Below are positions 1 to 10,109 of a stretch of DNA of 64,000 nt, piece after piece (within the stretch, counting starts at the first letter, position 1; each line of letters opens with the position of its first letter). This DNA comes from UTCHB3 sp002050155. GTDB lineage: Bacteria > Bacteroidota > Ignavibacteria > Ignavibacteriales > Ignavibacteriaceae. The position numbers and the translations under genes are program-made. The notes under the pieces are model-generated. The model searched no databases. It was not told the DNA's origin and saw only the letters and a program-made list of their open reading frames with translations. The stretch covers positions 620,001 through 684,000 of the forward strand of contig CP129491.1 in the NCBI GenBank assembly GCA_030584105.1, in the 5' to 3' direction.

Positions 1-1658
1 TGTGTCGTAAAAGTTCTTTTGCTTCTCTTTAATCTATGAAAAGTTATTGCAAAACGATGTGCTTCATCTCTTATTTGTTGCAAAAGTTTCAAAGCAGATG
101 AAGTTTTTGGTATCAAAATGGCTTCCGAACTTTTTGGAATGAACACTTCTTCCAATCTTTTAGCGAGCCCGATAATTTCAAAATTTTTTATTCCGAGTAG
201 CCTTAGCGCATAAACAGCGGTTGAAAGCTGTCCTTTACCGCCATCCACCATAATCAAATCGGGCAGTGGCTGTTTTTCTTCCAGCAGGCGGCTATAACGG
301 CGAGTAATCACTTCTTCCATGCTTGCAAAATCATCAGGACCGGTAACAGTTTTAATTGTAAATTTTCTGTAAAGCGATTTTTTTGGTTTACCGTCAACAA
401 ATACAACCATACTTGCGACTGAATCAGTTCCCTGAAGGTTAGAGATATCGAAACACTCGATGTGTCGCGGAATTTTCCGCAGGTAGAGGTCTCTTTGCAG
501 CGCAGCAAGTGTGTAGGGGATGTTCCCCTCTTTTTTCACTTTTTGCAGCTGAATTTCTTTCAGTTGAAGTGCTGCATTTTCACGGCTCATCTCCACCAAC
601 GATTTCAAGTCGCCCCTCTTAGGAACGGTTATCTTAATCTTCTTACCCGTTCTGAACTGCAAAAGTTCCGCAATTTCTGCCGACTCTGTCGGTTCAACTT
701 CAGCAACTAATTCAGCGGGAATATCGATAAAATCGGTGTAAAATTGTTTAATAAAAGCGGAGTAAACCGCCGGGAGGTCATCCTCCGAGTGATTAACCAA
801 GTGAAACTCTTTTTTACCGATTAGCTTACCGGCACGAATATTCAGAACAGAACAGGCGGCATCTTTTGCTTCACACGCAATAGCGATTATATCACGGTCG
901 GCATTATCGTTGCTGACAATTCTTTGTTTTTCAGAAAAAGCCTGCACTTTCTCAATCTTATCACGGTATTCCGCGGCTTTTTCGAAATTAAGCTCTGCGG
1001 CAGCGTCGTTCATCAGAGTTTTAAACTCTTTCAGCAGTTCTTCGGTTTTACCGCTAATCAGTTTTGTAACCTGGTTCACCATCCGGTTATAGTCTTCCTT
1101 CGACTGATAACCAACACAGGGTGCATCGCACTTGTTGATGTAATAGTCAAGACAAACTTTATATTTCCCCTGTGCAATAGTATCCACAGTTAAGGGGAGT
1201 TTGCAACTTCTGATTTTAAAAATTTGAGTGATCAGGCGAAGAGCGGCACGCATACTTTTTACATCGGTATAGGGGCCGTAATATTTGCCGCCGTCTTTAA
1301 TTATTTTTCGTGTTGGGAAAATTCCGGGAAACTCTTCATTAGTTACCTTAATGAAAGGATATGATTTATCATCTTTAAGGTTAACATTATATCTCGGTTT
1401 AAGCTTTTTAATCAGATTATTTTCGAGAACGAGGGCTTCAATTTCACTCGTGGTGATGATAAATTCGATATCTACAGCTTTAGAAACCATCAGATCAATT
1501 CTTGCGCTTGGGCTTTTACCCGAGAAATATGATCTAACCCTGTTCTTCAGGTTCTTAGCCTTACCCACATATAAAACCTTGCCGGAACTATCCTTGAACT
1601 GATAAATCCCGGGGTTATCAGGTAAATTCTTAAGCGTTGTTTCTAAAGAATCTTTCAT
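1..1658 (-). CDS. uvrC: UvrABC excinuclease subunit C (C-terminus cut by window edge)
   Basis: UvrC makes the two incisions flanking a DNA lesion after UvrA/UvrB recognition in nucleotide excision repair. The protein starts with MKDSLETTLKNLPDNPGIYQ; the GIY-YIG nuclease domain is at about residues 15-95, with GIY at 17-19 and YVGKAKNLKNR following. A UVR (UvrB-interacting) helix pair lies near 205-240, and the RNase-H-like 5' nuclease domain from about 395 (IECFDISNLQG, then PDLIMVDGGKGQL near 455). About 552 residues are present; the terminal helix-hairpin-helix domain is missing only because the window begins here. ATG start at 1658 gives the usual UvrC N-terminus. It is transcribed leftward, tail-to-nothing visible, with glgC behind it on the same strand 125 bp away. 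Confidence 0.96.
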   Translation of the reverse strand, partial: MKDSLETTLKNLPDNPGIYQFKDSSGKVLYVGKAKNLKNRVRSYFSGKSPSARIDLMVSKAVDIEFIITTSEIEALVLENNLIKKLKPRYNVNLKDDKSYPFIKVTNEEFPGIFPTRKIIKDGGKYYGPYTDVKSMRAALRLITQIFKIRSCKLPLTVDTIAQGKYKVCLDYYINKCDAPCVGYQSKEDYNRMVNQVTKLISGKTEELLKEFKTLMNDAAAELNFEKAAEYRDKIEKVQAFSEKQRIVSNDNADRDIIAIACEAKDAACSVLNIRAGKLIGKKEFHLVNHSEDDLPAVYSAFIKQFYTDFIDIPAELVAEVEPTESAEIAELLQFRTGKKIKITVPKRGDLKSLVEMSRENAALQLKEIQLQKVKKEGNIPYTLAALQRDLYLRKIPRHIECFDISNLQGTDSVASMVVFVDGKPKKSLYRKFTIKTVTGPDDFASMEEVITRRYSRLLEEKQPLPDLIMVDGGKGQLSTAVYALRLLGIKNFEIIGLAKRLEEVFIPKSSEAILIPKTSSALKLLQQIRDEAHRFAITFHRLKRSKRTFTT

Positions 1659-1783
1659 AATTTTTTTATCAAATATATATCCCGTAAATATAATAAAATG
1701 AACCGATGATTAAAAAGAAAAAATTAAAAAATAAGCATTTAAGTAAGGCGATTACCTGTTTTACTTTAATAAATTGCGCTAAG

Positions 1784-3022
1784 TCACGCAAAAACATAGT
1801 TTTTAGGTATAACAACTATGCCTGTTTCCGTTACAGTGAAGCGTTGCTTATCTTTTTCCAAGTCAAACCCAATTTCCGTTCCCGGTGGAATATGCACATT
1901 TTTATCGATGATTGCTCTTCTGATTTTAACATTTCTGCCAATGTTGCAGTTGTTCATAATAATTGAATCGGTAACATAGGAATATGAGTTAACTCTGACA
2001 TTAGCGCCCACGATTGACCTTTCAATCAAACCACCGGAAACGATTGTGCCGTCGCAGATCATAGAGTTAAGGGTTCTGCCAATTCTTTCTCCCCAGTGTG
2101 AAACGGTTTTTGCCGGGGGAAACTGGTATTGATAAGTCCTTAGGGGCCACTCGAGGTCATAAAGGTTAAACTCCGGCACAACATTAATCAGGTCCATACT
2201 TGCTTCGTAATAGCTTTCGATAGTTCCGATGTCTTTCCAGTATGGTTTATTCTTTTTATTTTCATCGACAAATGGGTAAGCCACCACATTCAAGCCCTGT
2301 TGAATCATGTATGGAATAACTTCCTGCCCAAAGTCGTTATTAGGCATATTTTTGGACTCCATTTCAACCAACACTTCTCGCAGCAGGCTAGAGTTAAAGA
2401 CATAAATGCCCATATTAACATAGGAGTATCCCGGGTTTCCGGGTATTTCGGGCGGGTTTGCGGGTTTTTCGATGAAATTAATCACTTTCGAATTTTCATC
2501 AGCTTCCACAATACCGAACCTGTCAGCTTCTTCGGTAGGCACGGGCATGCAGGAAAGAGAGAGGTCTGCTTTAACATCGTTGTGGAAGAGGATCTGCTTC
2601 AGGTAGTCCATTTTGTAAATATGGTCGCCGCTGAGTATCAGAATCCATTTGCTCTTTTTTTCGCCATGGAACAGGTTCATGTTTTGGTAGATAGCGTTGG
2701 AAGTGCCGAGGTACCAGTCGCTGTTCATTTTCTTTTGAGGTGGTACGGAGTAAATAAACTCCCCAAGCTCCGGATTGAAAATGCTCCAGGCTTCGTAGAT
2801 GTGCTGGTTTAGCGAGTCAGATTTGTATTGCACAAGGATATAAATCTTTCTCAAGCCGGAGTTCAGGCAGTTAGAAAGAGCAAAGTCAATTATCCTGTAT
2901 TTACCGCCGAAAGGAACGGCAGGTTTGCTTCTGTACGCAGTAAGCGGAAAGAGCCTTTGCCCAACTCCACCCGCAAGTATCATAGTTATTGTATCCCGTA
3001 ATATTGATGCTCCCGGAACCAT
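1784..3022 (-). CDS. glgC: Glucose-1-phosphate adenylyltransferase
   Basis: Makes ADP-glucose from glucose-1-phosphate and ATP, the first committed step of glycogen synthesis. The nucleotidyltransferase signature ILAGGVGQRLFPLT is near residues 15-28, followed by RSKPAVPFGGKYRIIDFAL; the sugar-phosphate loop FIEKPANPPE is mid-protein and the C-terminal third has the hexapeptide-rich left-handed beta-helix pattern. I chose the ATG at 3022 (412 residues, normal for GlgC) because AGAAGAG sits about 8 bases upstream and the family N-terminus aligns there. The open frame runs up to 54 codons further upstream (to 3184), but that stretch is basic, unlike GlgC, and lacks a good ribosome site; an intermediate ATG at 3049 is possible. 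The next gene, ychF, is divergent. Confidence 0.93.
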   Translation of the reverse strand: MVPGASILRDTITMILAGGVGQRLFPLTAYRSKPAVPFGGKYRIIDFALSNCLNSGLRKIYILVQYKSDSLNQHIYEAWSIFNPELGEFIYSVPPQKKMNSDWYLGTSNAIYQNMNLFHGEKKSKWILILSGDHIYKMDYLKQILFHNDVKADLSLSCMPVPTEEADRFGIVEADENSKVINFIEKPANPPEIPGNPGYSYVNMGIYVFNSSLLREVLVEMESKNMPNNDFGQEVIPYMIQQGLNVVAYPFVDENKKNKPYWKDIGTIESYYEASMDLINVVPEFNLYDLEWPLRTYQYQFPPAKTVSHWGERIGRTLNSMICDGTIVSGGLIERSIVGANVRVNSYSYVTDSIIMNNCNIGRNVKIRRAIIDKNVHIPPGTEIGFDLEKDKQRFTVTETGIVVIPKNYVFA

Positions 3023-3205
3023 GTATGTATCTCTTCTATTAATTAACATTATAAGGGGGCAATATAATAAAGATTTTTGAATCAATAAAGCATTTTTCAC
3101 ACCTACGGGCTGTATTTTTTTTGTAAATTTACAAGATAACTTTTTTTTTATTCGAATTAATCGTTTTTCAAGTGAAAACGGCATACCGGAAGGAAAAATT
3201 TACAG

Positions 3206-4270
3206 ATGCAAATAGGCTTGATCGGGTTGCAAAATTCGGGGAAAACAACCCTGTTCAAAACTCTCGCTGAGGGCTCTTCGGGTGTTGAATCTAACAGAGC
3301 AGTGGTGAAAGTACCCGACGAAAGACTTAACAAACTAACTGAGCTTTTTAATCCGAAAAAGGAAGTTCATGCAACTTTAGAAGTGGTGGATATTCCCGGT
3401 TTACAGGTGGGTGACGATGGGAAAATGAAAATCACTTCCGATTTCTTGAATAAGGTGAAAAATAACGATCTGCTGCTTCATGTGGTCAGAGAGTTTGAGA
3501 ACGACACCGTGCCACACCCTGAAAACAAGATTGATCCTGTTGCCGACATCGAGTTTTTAGAGACGGAATTTCTTCTTGCCGATCTGACTATGGTAGAAAA
3601 CAGAATCGAAAAATTAAACAAAGAAATTTTGAAAAACAGGTCGGATAATTTATTAAGAGAGCTAAAAATATTTGAAACTTTCAAAGCCCACTTAGAAGAT
3701 GAAAAACCACTCAGAACCTTGATTATTGAAGAGAACGACCTTAAACTTTTAAGTGGTTATCAGTTCCTGAGTATGAAACCGATGATTATCGGTATAAATT
3801 TTTCGGATGGGTCAAAGGATGAAGTACCGGCAATTCTTAAAAAAGTAAGCGACAGATTCCCCACATTTGAAAAGGAAACGGTTCCGTTTTTCGCACAATT
3901 TGAAATGGAGCTTGCGCAACTGAGCGAAGAAGAGGCAGAAGCCTTCAAAGAAGATCTTGGCATAACTGATTCTGCTCTGACAAGAATTTTAAGAACATCT
4001 TACGAGTTGCTTGGGTTGCAATCATTCTTTACGGTTGGTGAGGATGAGTGCCGGGCGTGGACTATAAAGAAGGGTTATACCGCACAGCAATCGGCGGGAG
4101 TTATTCACACAGACTTTTTCAACCGATTCATTCGCGCTGAAGTAGTTCATTATACTGACTATATAACGCACGGCTCTTTCGCTAAGTGCAAGGATGCAGG
4201 TGTGTGGAGGCTCGAAGGAAAAGAATACATCGTAAAGGATGGTGACATTTTGAACATAAGACACAGTTAA
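3206..4270 (+). CDS. ychF: YchF/OLA1-family ATPase-GTPase
   Basis: A universally conserved P-loop protein of the Obg-related YchF family that binds ribosomes and usually prefers ATP over GTP. G1 is GLQNSGKTTL at residues 7-16 and the switch region reads EVVDIPGLQVG. A helical coiled-coil domain fills the middle, and the C-terminal TGS domain begins near SFFTVGEDECRAWTIKKG. The YchF-specific G4 motif, normally NxxE, reads NFSD here. ATG at 3206 is preceded by GGAAGG. The stop lies 14 bases before typA, so the two translational GTPases are probably one transcript. Confidence 0.95.
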   Translation: MQIGLIGLQNSGKTTLFKTLAEGSSGVESNRAVVKVPDERLNKLTELFNPKKEVHATLEVVDIPGLQVGDDGKMKITSDFLNKVKNNDLLLHVVREFENDTVPHPENKIDPVADIEFLETEFLLADLTMVENRIEKLNKEILKNRSDNLLRELKIFETFKAHLEDEKPLRTLIIEENDLKLLSGYQFLSMKPMIIGINFSDGSKDEVPAILKKVSDRFPTFEKETVPFFAQFEMELAQLSEEEAEAFKEDLGITDSALTRILRTSYELLGLQSFFTVGEDECRAWTIKKGYTAQQSAGVIHTDFFNRFIRAEVVHYTDYITHGSFAKCKDAGVWRLEGKEYIVKDGDILNIRHS

Positions 4271-4273
4271 AAC

Positions 4274-4278
4274 AGGAG
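4274..4278 (+). promoter_or_regulatory. Ribosome binding site that fixes the TTG start of typA
   Basis: AGGAG lies 6 bases upstream of the TTG at 4285. No in-frame ATG exists near the typA N-terminus, and the family-conserved start (KIRNLAIIAHVDHGKTT) begins only six residues in, so this ribosome site decides the TTG start. Confidence 0.75.
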
Positions 4279-4284
4279 ACGAAT

Positions 4285-6135
4285 TTGTACGAACTTGACA
4301 AGATACGCAACCTTGCAATTATTGCACATGTGGATCATGGAAAGACAACGCTGGTAGATCATATTTTAAAACAAACAGGGGCTTTCAGGGATAATCAAAA
4401 TATTCAAAAAAGGGTGATGGATTCTAACGACATCGAGCGGGAAAGGGGGATTACCATTCTTGCAAAAAACCTGAGTGTGTTTTATAAGGGTCATAAGATA
4501 AATGTTATTGATACTCCCGGGCACGCTGATTTCGGCGGCGAAGTCGAAAGAACGCTGAGAATGGTCGATGGGGTACTTTTATTGGTGGACGCTTCGGAAG
4601 GACCTTTACCGCAGACAAAATTTGTGCTGAAAAAATCGTTGGAGTTGGGATTGCGTCCGGTTGTGGTAATTAATAAAATTGACAGAAAAGACGCCCGCCC
4701 GGATGAAGTGCTGAATGAAATTTTTGATCTGTTTGTTGCGCTTGGTGCGAGTGATGAACAGCTAAATTTTGCGTATGTTTACGCTATTGCAAAACAGGGG
4801 ATTGCAAAATTAGAGTTAGAGGATGAATCTAATTCGTTGGAGCCACTGTTAGACCTGATGTTGGAGAGGATACCGGTTCCCGAAGCGGAAAGAGAAGCAC
4901 CTTTTGGCATGTTAATTTCTGCAATCGATTATAATGATTATCTTGGCAGGATAGGAATTGGAAAAATTCACTACGGCAGCGTAAAAGTAGGTGACCCAAT
5001 AGTTCTGTTAACCCGTGACGGAAGAAAGCAAAACGCAAAAGTTACAAGGCTTTACGAGTTCGAGAATATTAAAAGAAAAGAAGTTGAAAGTGCTGCTTCA
5101 GGTGATATAGTTGCCATTGCGGGCTTGGAAGATTTGGATATTGGTGATACGCTTTGCAGCCCTGATAAAGTTGAGGCGATCGATTCACCGGCTGTTGAGG
5201 AGCCAAGAATAACGATGAATTTCATGGTGAACAATTCACCGTTTGCAGGTCAGGAGGGGAAATATGTAACCACACGGAACATCAGCGAGAGGCTTTCCAG
5301 AGAGTTGAAATCAAATGTTGGTTTGCGCGTTGAGATGACGGATTCTCCCGATATATTCAAAGTTAGCGGCAGGGGCGAGTTACATCTTTCGATTTTGATC
5401 GAAAATATGAGGCGTGAAGGGTATGAAATTCAGGTAAGCCGACCCGAAGTGATACTCAGAAAGATTTTGGGAGTAGTCAGTGAGCCGATGGAACAGGTAA
5501 TAATTGATGTTCCGGAAGAGTTTGTGGGAACTGTAATCGAAAAACTTGGCAAAAGAAAAGCTGAACTGAGGAATATGATTCCTTTTAACGAAAACACAAG
5601 GCTCGAGTTTTTTATTCCTTCCCGAGGGCTTATAGGCTACCGCGGTGAGTTTATGACTGATACGCGAGGTGAAGGAATATTACACCATAATTTCCACTCT
5701 TACGAACCATATAAAGGGGAAATACAACACAGAACACGCGGAGCGTTAGTGTGTATGGAAAGTGGAGTTGCAACGGCTTATGCGATTAATAAACTTCAGG
5801 AAAGGTCGGTTTTCTTTATAGAGCCCGGTACGAAAGTGTATGAAGGAATGGTTGTTGGAGAAAACTCCCGTGATTTAGATATGCCGGTAAATGTAACCCG
5901 GGCAAAGCAATTGACTAATTTCCGGGCAGCGGGTGCTGATGATGCCATTCGCCTTGAACCGGCAAGGGTTATGTCGCTTGAACAAGCTTTGGAATGGATA
6001 ACAGATGATGAATTTGTTGAGATTACGCCTTCGTCGTTAAGGATTAGGAAAAGATATTTAACCGATATGGACCGAAAAAACGCAAAATTGGCTCAAAGAC
6101 AGTTAGAGAAAGAAAACACACAGGAAATAAATTAG
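4285..6135 (+). CDS. typA: Translational GTPase TypA/BipA
   Basis: A ribosome-associated GTPase of the EF-G superfamily involved in 50S assembly and stress adaptation. G1 is AHVDHGKTT at residues 14-22, switch II is DTPGH, and G4 is NKID. The BipA signature continues through domain II, and the C-terminal domain contains PSRGLIGYRGEFMTDTRGEG and GEIQHRTRGALVCMESG. Length 616 residues is typical. The start is TTG, supported by AGGAG at 4274. The gene is 14 bases after ychF and 7 bases before the next gene, a sensor kinase, suggesting a three-gene transcript. Confidence 0.96.
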   Translation: MYELDKIRNLAIIAHVDHGKTTLVDHILKQTGAFRDNQNIQKRVMDSNDIERERGITILAKNLSVFYKGHKINVIDTPGHADFGGEVERTLRMVDGVLLLVDASEGPLPQTKFVLKKSLELGLRPVVVINKIDRKDARPDEVLNEIFDLFVALGASDEQLNFAYVYAIAKQGIAKLELEDESNSLEPLLDLMLERIPVPEAEREAPFGMLISAIDYNDYLGRIGIGKIHYGSVKVGDPIVLLTRDGRKQNAKVTRLYEFENIKRKEVESAASGDIVAIAGLEDLDIGDTLCSPDKVEAIDSPAVEEPRITMNFMVNNSPFAGQEGKYVTTRNISERLSRELKSNVGLRVEMTDSPDIFKVSGRGELHLSILIENMRREGYEIQVSRPEVILRKILGVVSEPMEQVIIDVPEEFVGTVIEKLGKRKAELRNMIPFNENTRLEFFIPSRGLIGYRGEFMTDTRGEGILHHNFHSYEPYKGEIQHRTRGALVCMESGVATAYAINKLQERSVFFIEPGTKVYEGMVVGENSRDLDMPVNVTRAKQLTNFRAAGADDAIRLEPARVMSLEQALEWITDDEFVEITPSSLRIRKRYLTDMDRKNAKLAQRQLEKENTQEIN

Positions 6136-6142
6136 GTTCGGG

Positions 6143-7792
6143 ATGAAAGAAATTCCAGCTGAGCGTTTTGAAACGCTTAGGGCGGCGACGCTGAAAATTT
6201 CAATCGCAACACATAATTCGCAAGATCTTGCTGAACTCTACAAAAAGATTCATGAAGTGATTGATGAACTGATGCCCGCTAAAAATTTTTACATTGCGAC
6301 GGTGAATAGTGAGCAGAACACTATCTCTTTCCCGTATTTTGTTGATGAGGTTGATTCACCTGATGGTAAAACCATTTTGCCGGAAATGGCTATTGACGGC
6401 ACCACCCTTACTTCGATGGTGATAATGAAGGGAGATACAGTTCATTTTTTCAAAGGAATGGATGAATCGGAACCCGGTTACGAGGAACTTATGCTTGTCG
6501 GAGGTGACTCGGAGGAGTGGCTTGGTGTTCCGTTGAAGAACTCTGCCGGGGAAGTTATCGGTGTGATAGTCGTTCAAAGGTACGACGCCGAAACCCGCAA
6601 TTACGATCAATTGGATGTTGATGTTCTGAATTTTGTATCCAATCAAATTGGATTAGCCATCGAGTTGAAAAAGAGAGAAGATACCTTAAAAACGAGTGAA
6701 GATAAGTATCAGGCTCTCATAGAAAATTTGAACGAGATGGTCTATGCCGTTGATCGAAAAGGTAATATTCTTTATGTCAGTCCTTCGGTTCGCAGGTATG
6801 GATATGATCCGGAATCTTTAATTGGGAAAAATGTCTATTTTCTTATGCACCAAGACGATATTGCGAAATTCAAATCGATGGTGCTTGAGATTATACGAGG
6901 AAAAATATTTACAGTAACCGTTCGATTGTACGACCGTAACCGTGCAATTCATTGGTTCCAAACGAGTAACACGATTCGTAAGGAAGGGGATAGGTTGGTG
7001 CTATATGGCGCATTAACTGATATTACCGAGCGAATAAAAATTGAAAAGGACCTTGAGATAAGCCGTCAAAAATTGATGGAAGCCAATAAAACGAAAGACA
7101 ATTTCTTTTCTATTTTAGCACACGATTTGAAAAGTCCTTTCACCGGAATACTTGGGTTTTCGGAATTTTTGGTGAATGATATTGATGAACTAACACGGGA
7201 CGACATTATAGATTTTGCAGGGCGAATCAACTCTGCTTCAAAAGCAATTTTGGAACTTCTGAATAATCTGTTGGATTGGTCGAGAATTCAATCAGACCGA
7301 TTGGAGTTTTCTCCGACAAAAGTTAATGTTGATCGTTTGATGTTTAATATTAACAATGTACTGGTGCCGACTACCTATCAGAAAAACTTGGAATATTTAA
7401 CCGAAATTGAAGAAAACATTGATGTTTACGCTGATAAGTCGATGTTAGAGACAATTTTACGAAATTTGATATCGAATGCGGTAAAATTTACACCGAAAGA
7501 TGGCAGTATAATAGTTTCAGGTGAAAAGGAAGGAGAGTTTTTCAGGTTCACGGTTAGTGACTCAGGCGTTGGGATGTCACCGGAGACAATAGAAAAACTT
7601 TACGATGTAAATGTGCTGATGACCAAATTAAGCACGGAAAATGAAAAGGGGACAGGTCTGGGGTTCATTTTGTGTAACGAATTTGTAAAAAGACACGGCG
7701 GAACTTTAACGGTTGAAAGTATAGAGGGCGAGGGTTCAACATTCTCTTTCACTATTCCGCTTTATTCACCTGAAAAACATGGTACAGATTAA
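6143..7792 (+). CDS. GAF-PAS sensor histidine kinase, soluble
   Basis: A cytoplasmic hybrid-less histidine kinase with no membrane segment. A GAF domain occupies about residues 15-180 (ends YDQLDVDVLNFVSNQIGLAIE), a PAS domain 185-305, then a HisKA dimerisation helix with the phospho-acceptor in SILAHDLKSPF (His327). The HATPase domain has an N box near 442 (RNLISNAVKF), G1 DSGVGMS near 473 and G2 GTGLGF, so catalysis looks intact. It begins 7 bases after typA. No response regulator is adjacent, so its partner is an orphan elsewhere; the GAF domain suggests a small ligand, but nothing identifies it. Confidence 0.9.
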   Translation: MKEIPAERFETLRAATLKISIATHNSQDLAELYKKIHEVIDELMPAKNFYIATVNSEQNTISFPYFVDEVDSPDGKTILPEMAIDGTTLTSMVIMKGDTVHFFKGMDESEPGYEELMLVGGDSEEWLGVPLKNSAGEVIGVIVVQRYDAETRNYDQLDVDVLNFVSNQIGLAIELKKREDTLKTSEDKYQALIENLNEMVYAVDRKGNILYVSPSVRRYGYDPESLIGKNVYFLMHQDDIAKFKSMVLEIIRGKIFTVTVRLYDRNRAIHWFQTSNTIRKEGDRLVLYGALTDITERIKIEKDLEISRQKLMEANKTKDNFFSILAHDLKSPFTGILGFSEFLVNDIDELTRDDIIDFAGRINSASKAILELLNNLLDWSRIQSDRLEFSPTKVNVDRLMFNINNVLVPTTYQKNLEYLTEIEENIDVYADKSMLETILRNLISNAVKFTPKDGSIIVSGEKEGEFFRFTVSDSGVGMSPETIEKLYDVNVLMTKLSTENEKGTGLGFILCNEFVKRHGGTLTVESIEGEGSTFSFTIPLYSPEKHGTD

Positions 7793-8018
7793 TTTTTAGC
7801 TTTCTGTTTTTTGACTCAGTCGGTTGAATTAAGTCGAATCGAAACTTTTGAGTTTTTAGTGAGATAAGTTTACGAAATAAACTAAACTTGTTACTTTCCG
7901 GATAGTTACGATTACAGAATTAAGTTTCAAAAAGAGCGCCTCGGGTAATTTCAACAAATAAAACAAGAAGCCAAATTGACAGATTAAGCCAAAATCTGCT
8001 ACGAATGATAAATTAGAA

Positions 8019-10097
8019 ATGAAAAAAATAAATACCAACAGACTGATAAACGAAAAAAGCCCTTATTTGTTGCAACATGCGCACAATCCGGTAGATTGGT
8101 ACCCATGGGGAGAAGAGGCTTTTAAGAAAGCCGAAAAAGAAGATAAGCCGATTTTTCTTTCGATAGGTTACTCAACATGCCACTGGTGCCATGTAATGGA
8201 GGAAGAATCGTTCGAAGAGGCAGAAGTGGCTGGTCTGTTGAACGAAAATTTCGTATCAATTAAGGTTGACAGAGAAGAGCGCCCCGATATTGATGCTGTT
8301 TACATGGCAGCCTGTCAGATATTAACGGGAAGTGGCGGCTGGCCCCTAACCGTGTTGCTTAAGCCGGATAAGAAGCCGTTTTTTGCAGGTACTTATTTCC
8401 CAAGAGAGACAGCACACGGTCGTTTGGGAATAATTGAACTGCTCACTCGGGTTAAGAAGCTTTGGCATGAAAAGCGCGATGATATAAATGAATCGGCAGC
8501 ACATCTTATACGGGAACTGAAAGATCATCCGCGGAGTAGCACGCTTCCTGAGATCACCACCGACCTTTTAGAGAAAGCCTTCAACGAGTTTAAAGAGAGA
8601 TACGACCCCGATCACGGTGGTTTTGGAACATCACCGAAGTTCCCCTCACCTCATAATTTAATGTTTCTCCTTCATTATTACATCCTTACCGGTGAACCAA
8701 AAGCGCTTGAAATGGCTGAAGTTACGCTTATTTCGATGCGTCTGGGTGGTATTTACGATCATCTTGGCAACGGGTTCCATCGCTATTCAACAGATGAAGA
8801 GTGGCGTTTGCCACACTTCGAAAAGATGCTTTACGATCAGGCGACGATGATTTACGCCTACGCCGAGGCGATGAAAATTACGGGAAACAGGTTCTATTCA
8901 GAAGTCATTCAGAGTATTTACAGATATCTAACGAGTGTGTTGCGCTCACCGGCCGGGGGTTTTTACAGTGCTGAAGATGCTGACAGCGACGGCGAAGAAG
9001 GAAAATTTTACATCTGGTCGTACGCCGAACTGTATGAATTGCTTGGCGATGAGTTCGAGGAATTTCGTTCGATTTTTCCGGTTGAAGAGCACGGCAACTT
9101 TATTGACAGAATAAAGGGAGGTTTCACGGGTGAAAATGTGATATATTTGCCGGAGCCGTTGGATATTATGGCTGAAAAGCTGAACACCAACAAAGATACA
9201 CTTGAAGCCAGGGCGAATTATTTCAAAGGTATTTTGTTCGAAAGAAGAAAAAGCCGAATACACCCACATTTGGATGATAAAATTCTGACTGACTGGAACG
9301 GTCTGCTTATTGCCGCACTTGCACGGGCAGGCAGATATGCAAAAAATCCGGAATATATTAACACCGCCGCCGGGATTTCCGAATTTATTGAAAAACATCT
9401 GAAAGATAACCGGCGGTTATTGCACCGGTTCCGAGAGGGTGAAGCGGGAATTGAAGGTTTTTTGGATGATTACGCTTTTTACTCACTTGGTCTGATTGAG
9501 CTTTACAAAGCCACATTTAACTCCGATTACCTTCGTTTAACGATTGAATATGTTGAAGTACTGCTTAACTCATTCGCTGATGATGCCGGTGGGTTTTATC
9601 TAACTCCGCACCACGATGAAGATTTACCCGCCCGATGGAAGGATGTTTACGACGGTGCAATGCCATCGGGAAATTCCGTTATGTTGAGGGTTTTAATTAC
9701 ACTGTATCATTATACCGGTAAGACCGATTACTTGAAAGCGGCAGAGAAACTTATTCGGGCATTTTACCCGAGTGTGGAGAAAATCCCGCACGCACACTCA
9801 TTCTTTTTAGCTGCATTAGAGCCGTTATTATATCCGGCTTATGAATTGGTTATTGTTGGTGAACGGGATAACAAAGAGATAAAAGCCGCCTTGGTTGAAC
9901 TTACCAAACCTGCTTACACCAATGTTGCCGTGTTGCTGAAAGATAGCGCCAACTCTGAAAAACTGGAAAATTTTGCTCCTTTCACAAAAGGAATGAATAC
10001 CGGTGATACGGGTTGTTTCTTCTATTTGTGCAGCAATTCTGTGTGCGAACTGCCCGTCCCCACGGCAAAAGAATTGTTTTTTAAGATGGAGAAGTAA
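8019..10097 (+). CDS. DUF255 thioredoxin-fold / six-hairpin protein (YyaL/SPATA20 family)
   Basis: A 692-residue member of the YyaL/SSP411 family: an N-terminal thioredoxin-like domain followed by an (alpha/alpha)6 barrel resembling N-acylglucosamine epimerases. The family hallmark NRLINEKSPYLLQHAHNPVDW starts near residue 6 (read in pieces), followed by the CxxC-type motif STCHWCHVMEEESF near 52-65 and GGWPLTVLLKPD. The barrel half carries CHIP-like conserved patches such as GGIYDHLGNGFHRYS and HFEKMLYDQA. The biochemical role of the family is not settled. ATG at 8019 follows a 226-bp spacer containing TTGACA at 7976. A possible -10 further down is weak, so I do not call a promoter. Confidence 0.9.
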   Translation: MKKINTNRLINEKSPYLLQHAHNPVDWYPWGEEAFKKAEKEDKPIFLSIGYSTCHWCHVMEEESFEEAEVAGLLNENFVSIKVDREERPDIDAVYMAACQILTGSGGWPLTVLLKPDKKPFFAGTYFPRETAHGRLGIIELLTRVKKLWHEKRDDINESAAHLIRELKDHPRSSTLPEITTDLLEKAFNEFKERYDPDHGGFGTSPKFPSPHNLMFLLHYYILTGEPKALEMAEVTLISMRLGGIYDHLGNGFHRYSTDEEWRLPHFEKMLYDQATMIYAYAEAMKITGNRFYSEVIQSIYRYLTSVLRSPAGGFYSAEDADSDGEEGKFYIWSYAELYELLGDEFEEFRSIFPVEEHGNFIDRIKGGFTGENVIYLPEPLDIMAEKLNTNKDTLEARANYFKGILFERRKSRIHPHLDDKILTDWNGLLIAALARAGRYAKNPEYINTAAGISEFIEKHLKDNRRLLHRFREGEAGIEGFLDDYAFYSLGLIELYKATFNSDYLRLTIEYVEVLLNSFADDAGGFYLTPHHDEDLPARWKDVYDGAMPSGNSVMLRVLITLYHYTGKTDYLKAAEKLIRAFYPSVEKIPHAHSFFLAALEPLLYPAYELVIVGERDNKEIKAALVELTKPAYTNVAVLLKDSANSEKLENFAPFTKGMNTGDTGCFFYLCSNSVCELPVPTAKELFFKMEK

Positions 10098-10109
10098 CCT
10101 TTAATTTTT

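Noticed and set aside
2300..2812. 170-codon frame on the plus strand, and similar long antisense frames at 13506-14018, 21128-21940 and 8946-9398
   Set aside because: Each lies fully opposite a well-conserved gene (glgC, osmC, split polymerase, DUF255) with no ribosome site and no recognisable protein features.
3023..3184. Extended N-terminus of GlgC
   Set aside because: Basic, hydrophobic leader absent in the family and no ribosome site; ATG 3022 fits family length.
7976..8005. Promoter with TTGACA before DUF255
   Set aside because: No acceptable -10 at the right spacing; reported only inside the gene note.
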